DNA from: Sporothrix humicola | Taxonomy: Eukaryota > Ascomycota > Sordariomycetes > Ophiostomatales > Ophiostomataceae | Length of the DNA stretch: 64,000 nucleotides | Assembly: GCA_021396245.1 (NCBI GenBank) | Contig: WNYE01000079.1 | Location: 124,001-188,000, forward strand | Reading direction: 5' to 3' | Shown here: piece by piece, positions 24,412-36,157 of the stretch | Position numbering within the stretch: the stretch's first letter is position 1 | How the letters are laid out: every line of letters starts with the position of its first letter | Position numbers and translations under genes: made by a program | Notes under the pieces: generated by a model | The model's input: only the letters and a program-made list of their open reading frames with translations | Told to the model about the DNA's origin: nothing | Database searches by the model: none

Positions 24412-26200
24412 ATTCTGTACATTTGTGTTGCTTTTTTCCACCCTTTTGTTTTTCATTTTTGCTCTCAGAGGAGGATTTGATTTGGCATTATTTTTACATG
24501 TAACCTAACTCTGTACCAAATTTGTAGGCATTTCAACCTGCATAAGCAATATTACGATAAATTATTAGCACCCTAATCATACGATGATGCCTTTTTACTC
24601 TTTTTGAAATGGGTCCCGCCCGCGTCTAAAATCCAGGAAAAAGAAAGCAAGCTGTGCGGAACGAAGGGCACAAGAAAAAAAAAATCCTGGAAAGATCGTC
24701 ACGGCCGGTGCCGCTGGGGAAGGTTATTTTTATTTTTCATAAACTGCCATGTTGTCCTTCAGAGGTTCTGTTGACCAAACCAGAAAAGCTCTTTCGTCTT
24801 GGCCTGAGGGCACGGACGGAAAGTGAGAAAGAAGAAAAGAAAACGCACATGGTTATCGTTAGGGTACCGAGTTGGCGGCGGGATCAGAGACAGGGTCAGG
24901 GGGGGTTGGGAACGACGACGGGATTGAAAATGCAACATTCGAGCATGCCTTCTTTTTACCCTGTTGGGCAAATGCGGAGTATGGAAAAGCGGTCGAGGAG
25001 GCTGGGAGTCATGGCCAAGATACAGAAAGAAAAGGTGGTGGAAACGTCGATTGTGCAGAAATATGCCCAAAAAAAAGTATCCGTGCAGAATTGGCAGGCA
25101 CGGCGAGCATTTCAGTGTATTACAGTGGTGGTTTTTAGTGGTTCTATGACGGGCACAGCCGAGCGGCCCGAGCGAAGAAGGAACGACCGACTTGTCAGTA
25201 ACAGTGCACTTTCTAGAAACAGGGTCTCAGTTCAAAGAAAACCCGTTGAAACCGCACCAAAGAGAACAAATTTAAACGGTAATCCCCCGCCCAACACTAG
25301 GATCCAAAGAAGGCAAAAGAAACTTCTGGGCGAAATGGAATTAAACGGTAAAATACTGTTAAAGGGTTAGTGCCCGGAAGCTAGAATTTAAAGCTTTTGT
25401 GCGGTTTATTTCAACGGCCACAAAACGACATTTGACGAAAATACGGCAAAAAGTTGGCGATGGTAGATATTTTGTGCCACAATAATTCTGAGCCTCGCCA
25501 TGCAACAGAGTGGAACAATTGAAAAGGCGGTGGCAGAAAGGATGTAACGGCTTCGCATTGTGCAGCTTACGACGCACATAATTTTTAAGGGGAGACCAAC
25601 AGAAAAGGAGTAAAAAAAAAAGAAAGGGAGGAAAAATCTCTTGCACGGGGCTTGATACGGCACACAACCATCCCGAGAGGCCTAAGGGAACGGCATTTGA
25701 CACGTGTATCGCCACCTGCCGACAAACCAACAGACACCTGCCAAGTTCCACCACCCGCCGGCCTGCAGAATAACAGAAGAGGAAGAAGGAAAGAAGAAAA
25801 AAAATTGGATAATCTAATGACGGCACACCGAGCATCGGCCGAGAAACCCTTTGATGCAGGCCCATCCGCCCCTAAGTATCCCAAACAAGCTCGACAAGGT
25901 ACCACGGCGAATTCAAGAGAAGATAACACCTCGGGCCGTCAAAAAAGAAAATTGTCCGTTGGGAACAGATCTCGGGAAGCAGAAAAGGAAGCTCGTGTGC
26001 GTCAAGCCGTCCGTGTAACAGAGTGTCCCGCACAAGATGCACATTAAGACGTGATCCTGGGTATCGCTGTATGATGTCGTCGTATGTCGTGACCTTCTGC
26101 GTGCTCATCATAAGTTCAACAGTGGTTCACTGAACACAAGCGATGTTGCCAGGTTATGGCTGAGAGGGTTACACTCCGTTATGAGTGTGTGTGGTTTTGC

Positions 26201-26260
26201 ATTTGTGTGCATTTGTGTGCATTTGTGTGCATTTGTGTGCATTTGTGTGCATTTGTGTGC
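26201..26260. repeat. 10-bp minisatellite, six perfect copies
   Basis: The unit ATTTGTGTGC is repeated six times without mismatch, preceded by a TG-rich segment. Its perfection suggests recent expansion or length instability. Confidence 0.95.
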
Positions 26261-26261
26261 A

Positions 26262-26320
26262 CCGATGCGGCAGGCGCTGTCCGTCTTACAGACCGTTGGT
26301 TTGCCGATGCGACAGGCGCT
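26262..26320. repeat. 17-bp direct repeat pair
   Basis: CCGATGCGGCAGGCGCT at 26262-26278 recurs at 26304-26320 with one difference (G to A at the ninth base). It abuts the minisatellite, so the whole 26.2-26.32 kb interval is repetitive. Confidence 0.85.
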
Positions 26321-28245
26321 AAACTCAGTTAAGAGAGAAGAGAGCAAGGAACGCACAACGTGAGCAACAGGAAGAACGGAAAAGGATAAATCGGAAGAGA
26401 AAGCAAAGCACCCAAAATACTGTTACTGTTAAACGAAGGCGACGCAACACGGTACAATATCCAGGTGAGATAATAGTAGCAATGGTGGGGGGACCGACCT
26501 GGAGGACTGCCAACCAATCGACCGCAAAAGTCGACTGAAGCTATTGGGCCCGGCCTCCGTGCCAATGCAATGCAGGCTCCATTATATTGCATGGCATAGC
26601 ATGGCATCACATTCCATGGTATGATATTGTGTCCATTCACCGTACCTCGTATGAACAGCACAAACAGCGAGAGGAGCCCGAGAAAATAGACTGCCAATGA
26701 GAAAGATACTTGCTCGTCTTCAGGTCCAGGGCACTTTGGTGCCTGTCAAAGTTGCCTGCCAGAACGAACAATGCCCCGAGCGAGAACAATAGACGGGAAA
26801 ATCAAAAGAACCGGGCAGGGTGGCGTTCTGAGACAACGCGGGCGATTCTGTAGCCCCCCCAAAGATGAACCGTTGTTTCTTGGTCTCGCCTTCGGTTCCT
26901 CTTCATCTCTTGTTGTCTTGTTTTCTTGCTGTCAATAAGCCACGCCCCCTCCATGACGAGAAGAGCAAAATCATCAGCGGCCTGGCCGAGAAGGATCCAA
27001 ATGTCTCACATTTTGGAATTCGTTTTCAGGTTCGAGGCGGCTTCTTTTCTAGGCATTCTATTTTCCATGATGCTTCTGTAGGCACTTGTAAGTGGCGTTG
27101 CGGATGGACTTTTCCGTCCCGCAAGCCGCAATCCTCAACCCGCAAAGGTGAGCCCGTCCGTGTTGCCGGGAATCGGTATATCCTACGTCAAAACCCAAAG
27201 CGTTGTTCCCGTTTTGTTGGGTCAAGCTGACTTGACTTGACCTGACCAGAACTGACCCGAGTCTGGGCGAGGACGTTAAAAAAGCACACTTGACAACGCA
27301 TACATCAATAGTAACTCTGATCGCTCACTTTTTTCCATCCTTCCTAGCCCGCAGAGGGGCGATCCGTTTGGCCAACACACCTATGCCTGCATCGTTTGGT
27401 CTGACGGTTACAACATGTACTTGTACTATGTAATACAAATAAAATACACGCCCACGTTCTGCAACGAGAAGTAGTCTTGGCCTTTACCACTCGAACAATG
27501 CCATTGTCCAGTTTTTGAACCACACTCTCAGTGAAGCCAAGACTGTGACCCAGGGCCAGGCCTATCAGTGGTGCTCTGTGTTATTGTACCCTGTGGCCTC
27601 TTTTTTTTTTCCTCCCCTCGTGAGGGAGAAGACCTGGGTAACGCACAGCGTAATGTACGATCCGTCTATGCCTGTGTCCCAGGAAGAGGGCAGAGGATGA
27701 GTGATGGTGTCAAGTGGTGCAGTTGTGCATCGTGGCGTTCTGCATCGTGGGATACAAAATCGGTTTCCCCTGTGTGGTGCGACGTTGATGCTTCTCCGAC
27801 GACCTGGATTCGGGTCTGTATGACGAAATGAAGAGCACTTGGCCGTTGCATAAGAGCACAGCATTTGTTCATTTGTCTCATGTTTGCTATTCTCCGATAC
27901 AGCCACCCGTCAACCGGTGTGACACCTAAGAAAAAAGAAAAAGCAAGAAAGGATTGCAGCCAAAGGTGAATAAAACGGGAAAGTAGTCATTATCCAATAA
28001 GGAGATCTATTAAGTTTAAGAACCATGTGCTGCTCCCTGTCCGTCTATGGGTGTTTGCACGTAAATCAAAACGCCATCCGAAAAAAGAGGAAATTTTGCC
28101 GAGTCTCTCTCACCTCAGCGGGTATTACTTTTATCATCCACGTCCTCCGTGTCCGGTCTCGCCTCCCGTATATCGCTTCGTCTCGTCTACGACGTATATT
28201 AGCCAAGACCGCCCATATTCGAGCGATCTCTTTCTGTCGTCTCGT

Positions 28246-30247
28246 CTACTTCGTCTCCTTCTCGTCCGACTTCTCGTCGTCCGAGACGTTACGACTGTCC
28301 TCGGCAACAGCGCCGTCGGCAGTCACGGCCTTGCCATCGGTGCGTGTGGCCTTCTTCTCGAGGTCGTGCTCGCGCTTCTGCTGGGCCTCGTGCGCGTCAG
28401 CCTCAGCTATAGCGTCGTCCTCGTCAATCTCATTGTCGGCCTCCTCGGCGCCCGCCTGCTGCGGCTGCTGCTGCTGCTGCATCTGAGCACGCATGCGCTG
28501 GAGCACCTCGGCGGCCTCGGCAGCATACTTGCAGCGCATGCGGATGGCCTTGCCGTAGCGCAAGAACAGGAAGGGGAACGGCACACAGGCAAGAGCCAGG
28601 AACGCCGGGATCGAGCTGGCCCAGTGCAGACCCAGGTTGTGGTACATGTCTGGAAAAGGCAAGTGTTAGCTAAAGATGGTCTTGGCCTCGGGTGAATAGA
28701 ACAAGGGACGTCAACTCACAAGTTGTGAAGAGGGGGAAGGCGGCACCGAAGAGCGACCGGATGACAGTGCTAGCAGCCAGAACCGAAGCTGCAAAGATGA
28801 CGTACGAGTCGATCAGGTAGTTGAGCAGACTCAGGAACACCAGCACAAGGCCAGCGGCAAAGAAGCCAGAGCCGATGATGGGCACAACCCAGTGGACGGG
28901 GGCAGCGTTGGTCCAGGCGAACCAGAACAGGCCAATGGGCAGCAGCACAGAGCCGATGCAGCCGGCGGGAAGACGAGCCTCGGGCGGGGCCATGCCGTCC
29001 GGCGATGCAGCAGCCTTGCGAGCATACGTGCGGTTGTCAAACATGGCATAGCAGACGGCCAAAAACATACCGACGGCAATACCCAGAAAGGCCAGACCGC
29101 CAATACCGGCCGACCAGCCACGGGTCTCCTGGAAGATAATGGGGAAAGCGGCAAACATCATGTACATGGTGCCGTAGATGATGGCCATGTAGAGCGAGGT
29201 AACAAGAACAATGGGCTCGCGGAACAGCAGGATCCACGGCCGCGACAGAGCAGTGCGGAACTGCGCGCCCATCGAGGGACCCTTGGCACCGGTGCCCGAC
29301 TTGCGGTGGTGCATGTCCAGCTTGGAGACATAGACCTTGCCGGTGTGCTTCGAAAGAGCAGCGGCACGCTTGCGCAGAAGAACCGGCGCGTACGTCTCGG
29401 GCACGACCAGGCCACCAACGATTGTCATGACACCCGTGAAAATGGCCATGAGACCCTCGACCCAGCGCCATCCGGCAGCGTCACCCAGGAAACCAGCAAC
29501 AATAGGGCCCAGGGCAGGGCCCAGGAAAGGAGCAGCTGCATACACAGCGGTGGCCAGACCACGCTCAGAGGCCGAGAACAGATCAGCAATGACGCCACCA
29601 GCATTGGTCAGAGGCGACGAGCCAAAAGCACCAGCAAAGAAGCGCACAATGATGAGCGTCTGGATGTTCTGGGAGACAGCAGCGCCGACGTTGAAAGCAG
29701 TCAAGACCGTGTAAGTCAGGACGAAGAGGATCTGGCGGCCAAAGAATTCACTAGACGGCGCCCAGAGCAGAGGGCCAATAGCGAAGCCCAGCACGAAAAG
29801 CGAGATGCCCAGGATGGACAGCTCGGTAGACACATGGAAAGTGGCCATGATCTCAGCCAGACCACCAGTATAGGCCGTACTGACAAAGGCAATACCGAGT
29901 GTTGCCAGCGCCATGATGAGCGTGTACATCCACTTTTTCCACTTTGGTACCTGCTGGGGATCGCGAGGGTCGACAGGCAGGAAAGACACGACGTATGGCG
30001 ACTCTTCGGTACCTTCGCCGGGGTAGTGTGCCGAAAGCATTTCGGGGGTCAGGCCGGATGGGCGGAGGACAATCTCCCAGTGGGAGACTTTTGTGGGTGT
30101 TGCTGGCGGTGCTGGTGCGGCCTCGGGCTTGGGGATGGGGTTGGCCTCAACATCGCGTTGGGGTGCGTCCGGAGTTGCGGCGTTGCCTGCTGTGACGGAG
30201 GATGCGGCCGAAGCCACCGCGGCCGGCGGCTGTCTCTCGGAAGACAT
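28246..30247 (-). CDS. DHA1-type MFS drug/metabolite:H+ antiporter
   Basis: Two exons, 30247-28720 and 28649-28246, joined over a 70-nt intron (GTGAGT...CCAG) that restores the FTTYMYHNLG reading, give 643 residues. Residues 1-105 are a cytoplasmic Ala/Pro-rich N-terminus ending in PVDPRDPQQVPKWKKW, the usual run-in to helix 1 of this family. Twelve hydrophobic segments follow, with the DHA1 signature GPLLWAPSSEFFGR at 158-171, FFAGAFGSSPLTNAGG at about 203-218 and a long charged central loop at about 288-340. The hydrophobic region ends near residue 543, then about 100 residues of glutamine-rich and very acidic sequence follow. The family exports drugs, polyamines or secondary metabolites across the plasma membrane in exchange for protons. 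Closeness to the PKS suggests product export, but a housekeeping multidrug role is equally possible. The ATG at 30247 is the only ATG start; an earlier TTG at 30262 is not credible. Confidence 0.9.
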
Positions 30248-33200
30248 GTTGTAAGATGCCAAGAATATTCAAGGAGAAGTATATCCAAAAGGCGACGAGT
30301 AGATTGTCCAATTTGTGAGACAGTCAATATGCCTTATCAGAACTGCGCTTGAAGGCGGGCTGCACACAAATATTTCCAATATCTGTTGTGGTTGTCGTGA
30401 GGTTAGTTCTGGCGATAACTGGCCATGACAATTATGCGTCCAGTCTTCGATGTAAATCGTGTTGGTGAGAAGAAGCAACGAGGCCGGTTGTTTCTTTGGT
30501 CTGGAGAGAAACAAAACAGAAGACAAGAAGAAGGGCAAGGAGAGTAAAATAAGAAAAGAATCAAAAGGTCAAGAGATAAAGTCAAGAGGTAAAACGGCTC
30601 ATACGAGTCAGACGGAGGAGATGAGCCGGTCGCAAAGCTATATAATTCTGGACGAGTGACTGAAATAGGAGAGTGACGGCCAGAGGGCTCCAGGGGAAGA
30701 CACAACAACAACAAGACCAAGAAGACGCACGTCGCGTGGGTTTGCGTGGATCGGGCGCCGGTCCGTGGGTTTGTGTCTTGTTTTTGGGCCCGCCCCGTTG
30801 TGGATCATCTTTGAAAAAGAGGCAAAAGAAGACCCAGGGGAATAGGGAATAGACAACTGAACTGGAGGGAAAGAACGAGCGAGATGAGAGGCAGGCGGGA
30901 CGCGGCGCAAGGATACACCAAATACGGCATACCCATACATCATCACAAAAAGGGAAAGAGAGCGGATAATTGGGGGGCACTGGAGTTGTGCACTGCACTT
31001 GCCTCGCGCTTCGGCCTTAAAACTTGCACAAAAACAAGGCTAGTGAAGGTGCTACCCTGCAATCGAGCTACTTCCTATTAGCCCCTGTCCATGGTGATGA
31101 GAGGCCGATTTGCGACTTTGGTTGTGCTTGCCCGGAGTAACTTGCCGGACTGCAGCAGAAAACGGGTGGTTGCCCTTCCTGTCACGTCCTATTGTCTCCC
31201 TTGGACGATTACCGCTGTGTGGCATCCCTTTCAGTAAAACAAATGTTTCGTCATCCCGCCTGCTTCTTTCGTTCTTTCCTCGTTTCTAGGGCAATTTGTG
31301 CCTCCTTCCTATAGCGAGTCGAGAGGTCTCTTTGTCTTGTTTTGGGGGGGGAAGGCACGACGGGCGCCATGTGCACAAAAGAGATCGGGGCACGGAACAC
31401 GGAAAGTAAAAAGAGTGGGTCCAAATGAAAACGGGGAACCATAACAAAAGAACCAACAAAGGAGGAGCTTCTTCTGTTTTTCGATTCTTTTCTTCTCGGA
31501 CTCCTTTTCCTGCAGCCCTTGCCGTCAGAACTGGCAGAAAAGGAGGGACTTCAGCGGAGATTGTAGCCCAAACGGTAGGCTTAAAGTGGGCTATGGGTGG
31601 GCATTTCGCCCCCTTGGAACAACAGACGTATTTACGCGTGTCGATGATCTTTTTGCGCAAGCACAGAAATACATGGCGCAAACACCATTTATTACGAGGT
31701 ATCAAGCGCCAAGCAAGAGCGGGCCTCGACGACAAGGGTTTGCCAGTAGCCCGTCGAACCCGTTTAAAACGCTCGTAGATTTTGGAGATTTTCTAGTTTG
31801 ACGTTGCAACAGCCCGTCGTAGATTTCTTTTAGGGAAAGAGCGCTTGTCCCTCAACGGCTGCCGCACCTTCCACATTGTGGTTTTTTGGAATCGTTTCGA
31901 TGGCACAGAGGAAGGGACACACACAACGCACACACAAAAGTACAAAGTAAGGCAGGAGCCGGTGTTGGTGAGAGACCCGACGAGCCCTCCCCTATTTAAT
32001 GGTTGGTGGTGTGTGTGGCACGTCGCAATCGGCGAACTTGAACCGCCGTGTTGGTTGGTAGTGGGCTCAATATTAATTATGTGATATCACTTATCCAAAC
32101 ATCATTAAAACAAATACCAATGCGTTATGGCATGGCGGCACAGAAGATGACAAGGTTGGGGAGGCACATTAGCATGGTAAGGCTCACGCTGGCACACCTG
32201 TTTGCATCCGTCTTATTTCTTATTTACTGGGGATATCGGACCACGAGGCACGAAATTGAGTGGAATACGGATGAAGTGGGCAGGCAGTCGGGGCAAATGT
32301 TGATGATGTATGACGCTGGATGGGCCATCTGATGCATGTGGTGATTTAGAGGCGGCAGTGCGGATAGCCAAAATACCCTGTACTTTCTCGACGCCATAAC
32401 AGGAAAGAGGCAGACCAGGGTTTTATTTCCACTAATCTCTAGGGCCTTCCCGCGAGAACCATCAGCCGCCTGGTGACTTGAAGGGTAAGGTGAAATACAA
32501 CAGTGAGACACCATTAGGTTGTTGTCAGTAGGTTGTGCAGATAGTGTCTTACATCCGCAAAATCCGATCGCCTTTGTCACAGACCATCACGCGTCTGACG
32601 ACAATCCATTCGCACTTCACTCCGAGAAAACGAGAACGAGGACGATGACAGTGGAGATACGACATAAAAGCTCCTTCAATGTTCTTTCTTTCTCGTCTGA
32701 TGTTCTGGTGCTGGTTTTAGAGCTCTAGAACTAGTTGTTCTTTTTTATTCTTCATTTCTAATCGTATGCGTGGTTTTATCATCTGGCCCTATTCTGTGCT
32801 TTATTTCACGCTATTTCTTATTTCCATATTCATCTTTAGTTTTTCCCTGCTTTTCATCCAGCCCAACTTTTGGCCAGTCAAGCCACTTCGAGCCAACTTA
32901 CACACCCCAGCATCTTATATCCTAGCTCGCGTCTAGAATACTCCGTGTGCCGACCACAAATGCTTTGGCTAACTTGTACGACTTACCTGGGTCGTTGTTT
33001 GTAATTGCTATCCACTTGATCATGTCTCTCACTGGTGCCGGAGGGCTGAAAAGTCCGTGATTTGCATAAATCTTGTCGGGTGCTCAACGCCGGCGATTCT
33101 GGCCCGTAGTTTTTGCACATAATTCCTGTCCAGCCTGATTCTTCACAATCTTCACAATCCACAGTCATAGATTCGTTTTGCTCGTATGTCACCTGGAGAA

Positions 33201-36157
33201 CAAAATAAAGGTCACGCACTGGCGACTGCTAATAAATCACGATCCCAACATCACAGAGATCTGCGACGGCGACAAGAGACAATCGCTCCGTTCAAGGCAT
33301 CGGTTGATTGCAAGCACTGTGCCCTGTGGGTGCCCTGTGGATGTCCTGCGGATGCCCTTGCCAATGACCAGATATCCTCTCGAGTCTCTGCCCTACGGAC
33401 AAGTCATCATCCCGATGAGCCCGATCTTTGTTGTCAAATTCATTGTTTTATGATGTGTCTGCGGTCTTGGTCCATTGTTTAAAATCATTGCGGACCATTG
33501 TTTGTTGATCAATCAGCCCAGCCAGCCCAGCAAGTGTAGATTTTCGCCCCCTTGCCGTAATAAACTTTCCTGCACAACGTGCTTCTTTGCAGTTCTTTGA
33601 CTCTCCGAGTGCTGCATTTAGTGACGGCCGGCGATCGTTGCCAGAGCTGGAGTGTTGATCCGTGCCGCGCCGCCTTGCAAAGACTCGTATTCTTCCTTGT
33701 CCATCCTCCTTCTCCTTGTTCTCTTTTTTCTGATCTTCCTCTCTTCTTCTTGGCCTTTTCTGATTCTTCTCCAACAAATTTCTTTTTCTATTTTAATGTC
33801 TCGCAAATCGATGTGCGAGATAATAGGATTTGGGGTGGACTTCTATCACATAAACGCCTGTTCTCGCTGTCCAGGTGGGTTTCGCGATCGGATTTCTCAA
33901 TCTCGACATGCCGTCCTTGTTTAATTTTGTGATCTTCGCTCATCTTTCAGCCACACTTTATTTCAAGTATCTCTTGAGTACATCACCTATTTTTGTATTG
34001 CTCTCGGTGTCTTGTTCTCCCACGCCGCTTTGTAATTTGTGTCTATCATTCTTCAGAGATCATCATCCAGATCTGACTCCAAATAGGAAATCAATCTATC
34101 GAGGTCAGACTGTACAATCAACAAAAGACGTCGGTGTCAGACGAGAGCCTCAACCCAGCATTGTCGCGAGCAATACGTCGTAAACAATCTAGAAAAAATA
34201 CTCACACGTTCCTGGCACCCTCCTTCTGTCATCAATTCTGATATTTTTTTTAGTTTTTATTTTTGCTCGTCTGCTCGCCTCACCGCAATAACCTCTGGAT
34301 GTGCATCTGCCGTTCTCCTCGTTGTCGCCTCTTTTCGTCCTCTCTGCCGCTGTTCCGCCAATGACACCCAACAGCCCGCGTATTAGTCCCGAAGAAGCGG
34401 CCGAAGAGGCTTTTGTGCAGGAGACATCACTCAAAGTGTGTTGTAATATGCAACAATGTGCAGTAATGGAATGTGTGTGCAAGGTCTCCGGCTTCTTCAA
34501 ATCCGACCTGCCCAGTAATAAGCTATTTCAAAGCTTGGGTTTGCCATCCATCCCACCAACCGTTTAGCAGAACCAAAAACAGAGAATAGCGCCCCAAAAA
34601 AGCGAGCCTTGAGGGTGCACTGACGTATTGCTGCAGTGCAACCCTGTTGTGTTGCAGCACTTTTCTGTCTGGTCTGTCTTGTCCCTATGCCTTCTTTTCT
34701 CTAGCGTCTTGGGCGGCTGCGCCGTCTGACGACTTCCCACTGATTCTTCTCGATTCCGACCGTTATCTCCTTTTACTCTCTTCAAGTTGTTTTTCCAGTT
34801 TGGCATTTCGAACGAGCTACACATATTTTGTGGAAATTGGAAGTACAGGTACAGGTACTTTACTCCAGCCGACGCTGCCGGTCATGGATATTAGAAGCCA
34901 AAGTCCGGGGTTGTTAATCGTAGGGCTGTTGGTTGGACCCCAAAACACTGTACTGAGGGCGATATCTTTTTGCGGCGTCATCCGGGGCATTCTAACAGCA
35001 TAATTTTGTGCACTGGTTTGAGCGATTCAGACCTTCAAGCTGACGTCGTCGCGTACAATTGATCAAAGCTCGGATCCTGAATGCGGGGGCGGGCTTGGGG
35101 TTTCGGTATTTCGTTGAGAATTGAGCTTCGAGGAGCCCAGACCAAAAGAAGCATGCAGGATATCACGAGGTCACCTTGAGTCTGTGGAATCATTGCCTAT
35201 GCTATCCCAATACGGCCTCGCTTCTATGTTCTCGATGGGGTTACACCATGATTCTCCGCACTTTCTCCTGGGTACTGTTGACTTGACCCGGTATGCATTT
35301 TAATGCAATTCTTTTGGATCCAGGATCGCATCATACAGACGATAGAACGGGTATTCAGTATCAGAGAGAAGCCGCCCAAGTGAAAATTGTGCATTCTATC
35401 CTGGTTAACGTGACAAGACACTACTCATTGATGTAAATGATACTGTTTTGGTTAGGAGTTCCGGTTACTGAATCATTGGTTTAGGTCTGAAAAGTAAGTG
35501 AAGAGAAATAAGTAGATGAAAAGTAGGTACTGATTTCATGTCAAAACAAATATTTATAAAATAGAGTAAAATAAAATAATCGCACAATATGTGCGTCCTG
35601 TAAAAATATCAAAATAAAAAAACAAACCAACTCCAGAGAGTTACAATCATGTGAAACAAAAACCATCAATCGACAGCTGTTTGTTGTCGTGATGCGAGAT
35701 GGAAGCCAATTCAGATCACATGACCGCGTGTCGCAGAAAGCCCAATGGGAAAACGCGCCTGGGCCACACCTGCCATTCTCGTCTACGTGTTGCGGCTCGT
35801 CACTTCCCACAATTCGCACAGCTCCCCACGCAAAGAGGCAATGTCGCACTAAGACTACGGGGCCTCAAATTAAGCATTTTGGAGCTTCCTGGCGCATCCG
35901 GACATCGTATCCTCATTTGCAAATCACGACGACAACAAGGCTTCCAAAGCTTCAATCCAAACGACCTGTCCCCGCTGAAGCTGCCACGTCTCCTTGCGCA
36001 ACCGACGATCGACGCCTGCCCGTGATGGAGGGCTCTTGTTCCATATCGACATAGCTTTTCCTTCGTTTCTTTCTCTCGTTCTCTCGTTCTCTCGTTCTTT
36101 ACCGACATCCACACTCTCGTTTCTCTCCGACACACTCTTTTCCGAGCCTCGATTACA
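30248..36157. other. 5.9-kb intergenic region between divergent MFS and LAS21 genes
   Basis: No supportable gene. About 30.4-30.9 kb is purine-rich on the plus strand (sense pyrimidine for the MFS gene). About 32.6-34.9 kb and 36.0-36.1 kb are pyrimidine-rich on the plus strand (sense pyrimidine for LAS21). An AT-rich patch lies at about 35500-35640. A hairpin at 32030-32048 is discussed under rejected items. Confidence 0.6.
36073..36096. repeat. 8-bp tandem repeat CTCTCGTT in LAS21 leader
   Basis: Three perfect copies of CTCTCGTT, ending 61 bases before the LAS21 ATG, probably within the 5' leader or core promoter. Confidence 0.8.

Larger units (their letters stand above)
24412..28245. other. 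3.8-kb intergenic region between trans-ER and MFS gene
   Basis: This is the 3' flank of both neighbouring genes, which converge. No supportable gene is present. It contains a 10-bp minisatellite and a diverged direct repeat (listed separately) and a run of CATGGCAT-type repeats at about 26589-26625. An ATG-initiated frame at 26865-27230 (121 codons) has a hydrophobic N-terminus but no family resemblance; I do not call it a gene. Confidence 0.6.

Noticed and set aside
26865..27230. 121-codon ATG frame with hydrophobic N-terminus, possible small secreted protein
   Set aside because: Only the N-terminus is suggestive; the rest is Arg/Ser-rich and unpatterned, and no neighbouring promoter or intron signal supports it. 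Transcript evidence could revive it.
28892..30352. 486-codon plus-strand frame antisense to the MFS gene
   Set aside because: Shadow of the transporter's codon bias; no domain and no plausible promoter.
32030..32048. tRNA T-arm-like hairpin (CGGCG, loop, CGCCG) on the minus strand
   Set aside because: No matching acceptor stem, D-arm or anticodon arm can be built around it, so it is a chance inverted repeat.
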